Assembly: GCA_019677205.1 (NCBI GenBank)
Contig: JAAMXY010001514.1
Span: 1-12,623, forward strand
Direction: 5' to 3'
DNA from: Pinguiococcus pyrenoidosus
Lineage: Eukaryota; Sar; Pinguiophyceae; Pinguiochrysidales; Pinguiochrysidaceae
DNA length: 12,623 nt
Shown here piece after piece: positions 1-7,253 of this stretch; the stretch's first letter is position 1, and every line of letters begins with the position of its first letter. The notes under the pieces are model-generated. The model was not told where the DNA came from. It made no database searches and saw only the letters and a list, made by a program, of their open reading frames with translations. The position numbers and the translations under genes are program-made.

Positions 1-1
1 C

Positions 2-3000
2 GAAGAGGTCATGCATCTGGTGGAGGCAGGCACCTTCGGCTCGGGCGCGCTGGAGGTCTTTCCCTACAACGCGCACGCCGGCTTTGTGAAAGCAAGCTTG
101 CGCAGCCAATCGGGGCAGAGGCTCGGCGCGCGGCTCCATGGCGAGTTCGGCATCGATATCGAGGAGCAGCAGAGCCACGTGCAGTTGTACGTGCCGAACG
201 AGAAAGCCATGCATGGCTGCCTGCACGGGGACAAGGTGGCCTTCGAAGTGCTGCCGAGGAGGCTGTGGGTAGAGGACCCCAGCGCCAAGCGCCTCGTGGC
301 ACCAGGCATGGTGGAAGACGCGCGTCCCAGCACCGCGACCAGCGCCGCTCCTTGCGTTCGAGTGATCAGCCTGATCCAGCGGCAAAGGACCAAGATCGTC
401 GCCAGCCTCCTCGCGTCCGGTGCGGCGAATGACAGTGGCAGGGGTGCCCAGCTGGCGACGCCGTACGACCCCAAGCTGCCTCGCGTGCGGCTGCGATCGT
501 CGCACAAGAGCAACTTCGTCGGCAAGCGCCTTCTACTCGGCTTGGAGGACTGGGAGCACGGGAACGCGTCGAGCTATCCGGATGCATACTACATTGCGAC
601 ACTTGGGCCCATTGGGTCCACCAGGACGGAAGTGCTGAGCCTGCTGCTGGACGCGGAGATGCAGCTAGAGCCATTCAGCAATCGAGCGCTTGCGGAGCTG
701 CCCCCGGCGCCGACCCCACCAAAGGAGCCTCAGGTCCAAGTCTTGCGCCCGCCGTCAGGCACAAGCATGCGGGATCGAGACGGTGCCACCGCGTTCGGCT
801 TTGGGTCTGGACTAGCGGATGGAAGCGAAGCAGCCGCCTGGCAGGACTCCGGCTGGGACGTGGACCATGCCGAGGCTGCTCGCCGTCGGGATCTTCGCTC
901 GAGCCACGTCGTCTTCAGCATCGATCCGCCGGGCTGCCAGGACATCGACGACGCCATGTCCGTCCGCTTTCTCGCCAATGGCCACGTCGAGGTCGGCGTG
1001 CACATCGCCGACGTGACGCATTTCGTCGCCGAGCACTCGAGTCTCGACGTCGCTGCCCGGAAGCGCGGAGAGACGCTTTATCTACCGAACACGCGCTTTG
1101 ATATGTTGCCCAAACTTCTGGGCTCAGACGTGTGCTCCTTGCAGGGAGGCAAGAACCGGTATGCCGTGTCGGTGTTCTGGGAGGTATCGGGACTCGGCGA
1201 GGCGCTTGGATGGGCCTCAAAGGCGCGGGGGGAGACAGCCATTCGGCTAGAAGACTGCCGGATCGGTGAGACCACGCTGGACGAGAAGTTTGTTCCAGCG
1301 GGGGTCGAGATCGAAAACGAACGGGTGTGGTTCGGGCGTACGGTGATCAACAATGCGGCGGCCATGACGTACGCGCAAGCAAACGCCTTGCTGCGAGAGT
1401 CGTTTGCGAAGAAGCAAGACAAGGCGAGGTATGCTTCCATCTTGGGTCCCCAGCCACCTCCTCCGCCTGGAGAGGCAGGCGCACCTGTGAAGGCTGAGAT
1501 ATGGCGGGAGCTGCGCGTCTACGTGTACGTCCTCACCCTTGTCGCTCGGTGCCTGAAGCGTCGGAGAGAGCAGGGCGGCGCGCTGGAGCTCAGCAACGGG
1601 GGACGGGAGCTCGACTTTGAGCTGCGAGGGACAAACTTGGATCCGGAGAAGTACCGCACGTCCGATCATCTCGAGACCCACGACACAGTGATGGAGCTCA
1701 TGATTCTCGCAAACAGCAGCGTTGCAGAGAAAGTCCTGAAGAGCTCCGAGGCGGCCGGAGTTTCCTACAATCCGTGCGCTGTTCTTCGCAGCCACAATCC
1801 CACCGCGACGAAGAAGGTGGAGGACATCCTGCGAGTCCTCCAGGATGCCGGCGTGGGCTCCGTTGCGAAGATAAAGGAGGATGCGCTAGCTCAAAACGAA
1901 GCACACCCCGGTCGGAGGGTTGCCGCCGTCATGATGCAACTCGCAATCGAGCAGGTTCGAAAGACCCAGCACCTCCCACAAGAGGTGAGACGAAGCCTCC
2001 TCAGTCTGTTGAAGAGCAATATGGTCGAGATCGTGAGTGAGGCGCAGTATCGAGTTGCGGGGCGCCTTGACGGGTCCGAGGAGGCCTTGCAGCGGCTCGG
2101 CCACTTCGGGCTCGGCCTGCAGTATTACACGCACTTCACGTCGCCCATCCGACGCTACCCAGACGTGATTGTGCACCGACAGCTCCTGAGGGCGCTCGAA
2201 GGGCAGGCGGAGAGAGTCTCAAGTCCCAGTGCCCACTCACGGCACAAGACGTATATTCCTGTGGCCGAACTGGAGAGCATTCTCCGAGACGACGATCCCG
2301 GAGTCTACAAGAAGCTGCCTCCGCCGGGTGCCGATAATGGTGCAACGACGGTGGACGATGAGCTGGACGCACTGCTGAGCAATGTGGAAACCGGGCCTGA
2401 GCCTCCGCTGAGAACGGCGGCGCCGGCTCAGACGAAAGCTTCGGTAGGGGCAGACGATGACCTTGCCATCGGAGACGATCTTGACATCGATGACCTACTT
2501 GGGGACGTCAACGTCCCGGTCCCAACTGATGGAATGAGCGCCCTCACGATAGCCCACGGCGGTTCAGCAGCAGAAGCAGCAAAGGAGGCAGCAGCAAAGG
2601 CAGCAAAGGCAGCAGCAGCAGCAGCAGCAAAGGCAGAAGCCGGCAGCGATATGATCAACGTGGATGACCTCTTGGGGGACATCGGAAGCAGAAGTAGTAG
2701 CAGCAGCGGCGACCTGGTGAACGCTTTAGGGCTAGATGAGCTCATCGTAAAGATTGACAACGCCAACACTGCGACGCATGGGTTTAAGGAAGATCCTGCT
2801 CTACGACGCCAGGAGCTGGAGCTGTCTGCATTGTGTGATCACCTGAACGAGCAGCACAGGAAGTGTCGCATCGTGTCGCTGCAGTGCTCTCGGCTATTCC
2901 TCAGCTTGTACCTGTACCGCAACCCGACGGTGTACGAGGTACGTCGTCCTTCTCGATGGTTCGCTGAAGCGTGAAGCTGAATCCGTTGGCAACGGCAGGC

Positions 3001-4194
3001 GGTGGTAGACAGGATCTTCGAGAACGGATTTCGGGCATACGTGCCGGACCTCGACTTGAAATCCCCGGTGTACCTCGCCGACAAGGAAGGCCTCGTGCAT
3101 TTGCCCGAGGACTTGGCCGGCGGCCTTGCAAAAGATCAGCCCCAGGCTGGTTTTGCCGGCTCGGGAAGGCACAGCGCGTATCCCGGACTACAGCTGCGCG
3201 TCGAGGGAAAGCGACTGCTGGTGGTTGCCAAGGAGGGGCGAACGGATTCCAACGCGCTCGTCCGTCTGGAGAGGATGGACATGGTGAAGGTCAGGAAACC
3301 ACAGCAGGCGTGCTCTTCGATTGCCAGACTAACGCGCCCTGCTTGATTCAGGTTCTCCTGACCTGCGACGTGTCTGCGGATCGAGCGCGAGTGCCGGAGC
3401 CGCGCGCGCATTTCCTAGGCATGCAGAGCGACCGTCCGATCGCTGTGCTCCGGTCAAGGAAACTGAAGGGCGCCCCGTTGACGCGGCATGATGAGAGGAG
3501 ATCCGAGGAGCAGTCGGAGCAAAGCCGCTCGGGGATGCGGTGGAAGGACACGTTGTCGAAACGGGAAGTGGTCCGCGAAGACGCTGCCGCGAACAGTTTG
3601 TACAGAGTTTTGGAAGGCTTCTGCAAGCTCCTTGTGCAGCGGCTTGCTGGGGAGCCCCAAGACGATGCTGAGGTGCTGCGGCCTCATTCATACGTCGTAT
3701 CAGTGGAGAGCGATGCCATACGTAAGTCAGCTGGCCCTGTGCATGTCTGGGGCTGTCTCGATCGTTGTGAACGGCTTCTTACGAATTGCGCAGGTCTGCC
3801 CAGGGTGCGGGCTCGGAAGAGCAGCGTGAAGGCAAGGGACGTGGACCGAGTGGAACGTGGCAAAGGCCGCTTCGTCTTTGGCGGGTTCCAGGTAGCGAGG
3901 CAGAGCGCTTCCTTTGGAGTGAGCATGACACCCACATCCCTCACGGGCTGGTTTTTGTTTCCGATTCTTGTTTTCTAGCCCCCAGCGGAGGGTGAGCAAT
4001 GGTATGACGACGAGGACGCCGGCGCAACAACCGCCGGATTGGATTCGTCGGCTTACGGTGGGGCGCAAGCACTGCCTGGAGCGCCACTCCGAGCGTCTGC
4101 AGAGGTGCGGCGATTTACGAGGGAGAACGACAGGTTGGCGGCGGAGGCCATGCGGCGACAAAGCAAGCTGAAGGCCAGAAAACGTCATTATTGA
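2..4194 (+). CDS. DIS3: DIS3/RRP44-family exosome 3'-5' exoribonuclease, 5'-partial, five exons
   Basis: Family role: processive 3'-5' hydrolytic RNase of the RNA exosome. Proposed exons are 2-2938, 2999-3289, 3352-3721, 3794-3891 and 3979-4194. The reading frame is open at the left edge, so the ATG at 11 is probably internal and any PIN domain lies upstream. Numbering from that Met: cold-shock-type domain with HGDKVAFEVLPRRLW at 72-86; a second OB region to about 230; RNB domain from about 290 with all four conserved aspartates (D305, D311, D313, D314 in FSIDPPGCQDIDD) and YTHFTSPIRRY at 706-716, which holds the conserved catalytic-site arginine. About 190 low-complexity acidic residues follow (nt 2210-2790), then the end of the RNB helices, an S1-like domain (AVVDRIFENGFRAYVP, exon 2) and a long basic tail ending KLKARKRHY. 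Splicing exon 1 to exon 2 restores the family's S1 entry. VWFGRTVI and NSLYRVLEG resemble DIS3L (DIS3-like 1) more than DIS3, so the paralogue is uncertain. Exons 4-5 rest on splice signals and frame alone. Confidence 0.88.
2565..2640 (+). repeat. GCA-rich microsatellite inside the DIS3-family coding region
   Basis: Imperfect GCA/AAG triplet run encoding an Ala/Lys/Glu helix-like stretch. It lies within the lineage-specific insertion after the RNB signature and keeps the frame open. Confidence 0.8.
2939..2998 (+). other. Intron 1 of the DIS3-family gene
   Basis: A 60-nt phase-0 intron with donor GAG|GTACGT and acceptor AACGGCAG|GCG. Reading through reaches a TGA within the intron. Removing it joins NPTVYE to AVVDRIFENGF, which matches the RNB-to-S1 transition of DIS3 proteins. 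Confidence 0.85.
3290..3351 (+). other. Intron 2 of the DIS3-family gene
   Basis: A 62-nt phase-0 intron with donor AAG|GTCAGG and acceptor GATTCAG|GTTCTC. Splicing joins LERMDMVK to VLLTCDVSADRARVP, a normal last strand of the S1 barrel. Unspliced, the frame stops at 3344-3346. Confidence 0.75.
3722..3793 (+). other. Probable intron 3 of the DIS3-family gene (in-frame, 72 nt)
   Basis: Donor C|GTAAGT and acceptor TTGCGCAG|GTC fit the other introns in size and consensus. The length is a multiple of three and contains no stop codon, so retention would only add 24 residues. Protein comparison cannot decide because this tail is not conserved. Confidence 0.55.
3892..3978 (+). other. Intron 4 of the DIS3-family gene
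   Basis: An 87-nt phase-0 intron. Donor is TTCCAG|GTAGCG; the acceptor follows a T-rich tract, TTGTTTTCTAG|CCC. The acceptor TAG is itself the in-frame stop. Removing it opens a further 71 codons with coherent composition (EGEQWYDDEDAG, then a basic helix) up to TGA at 4192-4194. Confidence 0.65.
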
Positions 4195-4531
4195 CCACCG
4201 CAAGTAACGAAGCCCTTCTCCTGCTGAGCTCGAAGCTGCCATGAGGCCAACGTGCCTCATTTCCGGCGCAAAATCAAAACTGCACTCCAGCGTGCCCAAT
4301 TCACAAGTTTATGTTCCATACACTGTCTTTCACGGGGTTTTCTCAAAGCCGCGTTTCTCAAAGCCGCTTCCTTCCGAGCTGCTTTCATGCCAAAGTTGCT
4401 TATATCCCAAAGCTGCTTTCATCCCAAAGTTGCTTTCCTCCCGAGGCTGCTTTCCTCCCAACGCTGCTTTCCTCCCGAGGCTGCTTTCCTCCCAAAGCTG
4501 CTTTCCATCCCAAGCACAAGCCGGGTCGATT
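4195..4531. other. Convergent intergenic spacer with minisatellite
   Basis: This 337-bp stretch separates the 3' ends of two genes facing each other. About half of it is the 17-bp repeat described separately. Short open frames here merely translate the repeat. No AATAAA signal was seen near either stop. Confidence 0.7.
4342..4512. repeat. Degenerate 17-bp tandem repeat (minisatellite)
   Basis: On the minus strand the unit is close to AAAGCAGCCTCGGGAGG, with about eight to ten copies. The best copies (17 bp each) lie at 4430-4512; toward 4342 copies shorten to 13-16 bp and diverge. Because 17 is not a multiple of three, the array shifts frame at each unit and is unlikely to be coding. Confidence 0.85.
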
Positions 4532-5772
4532 TTAATTGCTCCGCTTGGGCCGTCCTCTTGTGGGCAAGCGGGAGCTCAGCGTCTGACTCAGAGATCCTGA
4601 GAGCGCCAGACGCTGCGTCTCTTCCTTATCGACTCCCATGTAGCCATCGAGCCGCGCCAGATGGTCTTCGCCCCGAAGCTTCTTGAGTGCCGAGCGCTCG
4701 TACTTGACGACGTCCTGGTAGCGCAACCCCAAGAGGCGGGCGACCTCGTTGAACGTGCGGCTGTTGCCGTCATCGAGGCCCACCCGGAGGCGCACGATGT
4801 CCCGCTCTGCCGGCGTCAGGGCTCGGAGCAGTGTCTTCTCGACATCTGCGCGAAGCGCATTCCCTTCTACATACACGTTGGGGTCGCTGTCTTCATCGCT
4901 CTGGAAATCCTCCACGATGGCCCCCGTGGTGTCCTCCATCGAGGACACGGACACGCGCAGAGCGCGCACGTTGTCCAGATCCCTCTGGTTGATCTTCGCC
5001 AACTTCATGATCTCCTCGTCCGTGGGCGGACTCTCCCGCTCTAGCGATATTCTCTTCGTGATCGCGATGATCTTGTTCCTATTGTCCTGCAGCCGGCTCG
5101 GTAGCCGGATCAGCATCCCATACCTAGGCAAATCGTCCGCAAGAACGCTGCGTCAGTAACCCAATGAGCGACCACGGCGTCCTGCCACTCCCGCTCCACG
5201 CACCTCTTGAGAGCCATGCGGATGCGCTGCTCAATCCACTGGATGGCGTAGGTGGAGAAGCGGACCTTCCGGCTGGGGTCGAACAGCGTGACGGCGCGGT
5301 CCATGCCCATGACCCCTTCCTGCACGAGCTCCTCGAACGTCAGGCCGCGGCCCACGAACTTGCGGGCCACGGAGGCCGCCAGGCGCAAGTTGGACAAAAT
5401 CAGCACTCTCCGGGCCGCCTGCGCGCGCTCCAGCGCAGCCACCAGCTCCTCCACGGAGACGCCCGCGGCCGCCGCCCACTTGTCAGCTGACAGCGGCTTG
5501 CCGTCGTCGTCGTAGCGCAGCTGATCCAGGAGCAGCGCAGCCTGCACCTGCCGCCCCAGCTCCAGCTCCTCTTCGGCCGCCAGGCGCTCGAACTTGTTCA
5601 TGGTGTCCACGCCGGCCCAGATGTGCTGGGTATCCCGCTGGCGCAGCATGACGTTAAGCGCGGTGCTCTTTCGCGCCGCCGGTCGCGCCGCGCTCGGCAG
5701 CACCAAGCACGTCTGTTGCGGCAGCAGGCCCAGGAAGATCATCAGCGCCATCCTGGGCGAGAACGGCGTCAT
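4532..5772 (-). CDS. SIG: Sigma-70 family RNA polymerase sigma factor, probably plastid-targeted, two exons
   Basis: Promoter-recognition subunit for a bacterial-type RNA polymerase; in a eukaryote this implies the plastid-encoded polymerase. Exons on the minus strand are 5772-5204 and 5123-4532, giving 386 residues. Residues 8-27 are hydrophobic (MALMIFLGLLPQQTCLVLPS), followed by an Ala/Arg/Ser-rich stretch to about 45: a possible signal plus transit peptide. Region 1.2-like sequence is at 56-85, region 2 at 123-190 (NLRLAASVARKFVGRGLTFE, then STYAIQWIEQRI), IRLPSRL at 195-201, region 3 at 200-245, and region 4 at 285-340 (LTPAERDIVRLRVGL, then the helix-turn-helix). A 46-residue tail follows, ending RPKRSN. 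Length is in the range of plastid sigma factors. The start is the first ATG of the frame; Met8 is an alternative. Odd points: Trp-to-Gln in region 2.4 and an unusual recognition helix. Confidence 0.93.
5124..5203 (-). other. Intron of the sigma factor gene
   Basis: An 80-nt phase-2 intron read on the minus strand, donor AAGAG|GTGCGT and acceptor TTGCCTAG|GTATGG. Splicing gives QRIRMALKRYGMLIRLPSRL with exactly the spacing between regions 2.4 and 3 seen in bacterial sigma-70. Without splicing the frame ends just after the junction. Confidence 0.92.
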
Positions 5773-5928
5773 CTTCGTGTGGCGCGCGCTTGCGCGGGTA
5801 AACTATGCGACAATAAGGGTCGTCCGCCGCGAAAGTCGGCGCTTTCTCCACGCCGCGCCTCCTCTGCTAGCTCAGAAGGGACAGGGAAGTCAAAATGTGG
5901 CACGTGCGCCGCCACTCTACCACTCTCC

Positions 5929-6189
5929 TCAAGAGTTGAACTGCGCTACGTGAGATCGCGGACTAGGGTTACCGCTGCGTCTGCCAGCGCACATTCCTTT
6001 TGAAATTTTTGAAATTTCAGATTCTCCCACATCACTATAGTAAGTTATATGATAAATCTGTCGAGCTTCGCAACGCTCGCGAACGGGGAAAGCCGAATCG
6101 CCGCGCAGCTCAAGGTTCTGGAAGGCCAGCTGCCGCTGCTGCACCAATCGATGGGCGGGCTTCACGGTTGAGGACTGTTCTTCAGTCAT
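5929..6189 (-). CDS. Doubtful small ORF, 86 aa
   Basis: ATG at 6189 (minus) starts MTEEQSSTVKPAHRLVQQ and the frame runs to 5929. Composition is balanced, and the frame stays open to 6279 upstream without another ATG. It has no recognised domain. It lies 157 bp upstream of the sigma factor start on the same strand, so it could equally be part of that gene's 5' leader or an upstream exon. Chance is the most likely explanation. Confidence 0.15.
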   Translation of the reverse strand: MTEEQSSTVKPAHRLVQQRQLAFQNLELRGDSAFPVRERCEARQIYHITYYSDVGESEISKISKGMCAGRRSGNPSPRSHVAQFNS

Positions 6190-6269
6190 TGGCGGGAGTG
6201 GCAAGCTCAAGGTGACGTAATCCCGGGGAAGCTTGCTTGCCAGAAGGATGGCGAGATTGGGGGGAGACA

Positions 6270-6420
6270 ACAAAGTCAAATCTTAAATCAAACTGAAAGT
6301 TTGAAAGTCTGTAGTTTTGAAATTTTGAAACATCATATCGAAAAAGTTGAAAATATATAATGATCTAATGCTTCAAAAAAAAATATAGATTTTATATTTT
6401 CAAATGTATACGGTTTAGAT
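6270..6420. other. AT-rich island with TTGAAA-like runs
   Basis: A 150-bp segment of high AT content in an otherwise GC-rich window. It contains repeated TTTGAAA/TTGAAAA words, an A9 run at 6376-6384 and ATATATAAT near 6353. A small related patch (TTTTGAAATTTTTGAAATTTC) lies at 5998-6018. Confidence 0.6.
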
Positions 6421-6445
6421 GACTGGACAACGGTCGAATGAAATG

Positions 6446-6475
6446 AACTGAACTGAACTGAATTGAACTGAACTG
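6446..6475. repeat. AACTG pentanucleotide repeat, six units
   Basis: Six consecutive 5-bp units; the fourth is AATTG. It lies at the edge of the AT-rich island. Confidence 0.9.
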
Positions 6476-6792
6476 AAGAACGGAAGCTGCCGTGATTGGA
6501 CGGTTTATGCGTTTGTTGTTTGTCTTGTCCTTGTCTTGTACGCACTGTATGAGTTCGTTGCCCGTACAACCATTTTCCGATCTCGCCCAGAATTGGCCGA
6601 TCCATCCGTCACATACCGCCCGCCGTCCTTGGCGCACAGCGCGCTGGTGCTCTTCATGGACGACTCATTCGAGCTTTCTGGCTGAGGCATTGTCCTCCTG
6701 GAGCTAGCTACGTATTTCGCTGCTACGTGCGAAGTGGCACGGAATCGCTCCTGACAAACGATGGTGAAACATGAATAGGTTGATGGGTCAAT

Positions 6793-6823
6793 GGTGTGTG
6801 TGTAGTGCGTGGTTGTGTGTAAG
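6793..6823. repeat. GT-rich dinucleotide run
   Basis: GGTGTGTGTGTAGTGCG followed by GTTGTGTGTAAG: an interrupted GT microsatellite about 430 bp upstream of the isocitrate lyase start. No function can be assigned. Confidence 0.6.
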
Positions 6824-7253
6824 GAGACGTAGCCTTATCTCACGAGAGGCAGCAGCACGAAGGTGGTCGCACTCATTTCTTGTCATTTCTTGTGGTTCTG
6901 GCCATCGATTTGCGCGACGACCTCAACTTCAAACACTTCAACGGGCGTGCTGATCCCGCATTCTACGCGTCGCTTGAAGTTCATCTTTTCAAAAATAGTA
7001 AAATTTCTGCTTCCTCCAATGATCCGTCAATATTCCACCAATCCCTTTCCTCCTTTCCATCCTCCCCTTCATCTCCCGCTGTACGTCCATTGCATTCAGT
7101 TCTTGCTCCGCCGCGGTTCCACCCAATCCCCGCGCAGCAGGAAGCTCAAGTTCGGTGTCCAGGAAAGCGACGTTCGTTCCCAGGAAGACAGCGTCACTCT
7201 CTTGCGCCTGCGGCCTCTCCGGTAGATTCACTGGACCCCGCCTTCGCCCCAGG

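Larger units (their letters stand above)
5773..7253. other. 1.5-kb divergent spacer between sigma factor and isocitrate lyase genes
   Basis: It holds the upstream regions of both genes. GC is moderate at the ends and falls sharply at 6270-6420. I see an AACTG repeat (6446-6475), a GT-rich run (6793-6823) and scattered short frames, none with recognisable homology. The frame of isocitrate lyase stays open upstream to 7155 but has no ATG there, so this is probably 5' UTR. No tRNA or mobile element was seen. Confidence 0.6.

Noticed and set aside
4241-4686. Open frames across the 17-bp repeat on the plus strand
   Set aside because: They only translate the minisatellite and run into the antisense of the sigma factor; repeat units shift frame.
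6270-6480. AT-rich island as an organellar DNA insertion
   Set aside because: No organellar gene fragment is recognisable in any frame; composition alone is not enough.
6882-6984. Minus-strand 33-codon frame (MNFKRRVECGISTPVEVFEV) that looks protein-like
   Set aside because: It is very short, the other frames and the opposite strand look equally protein-like, and no convincing adjoining exon was found.
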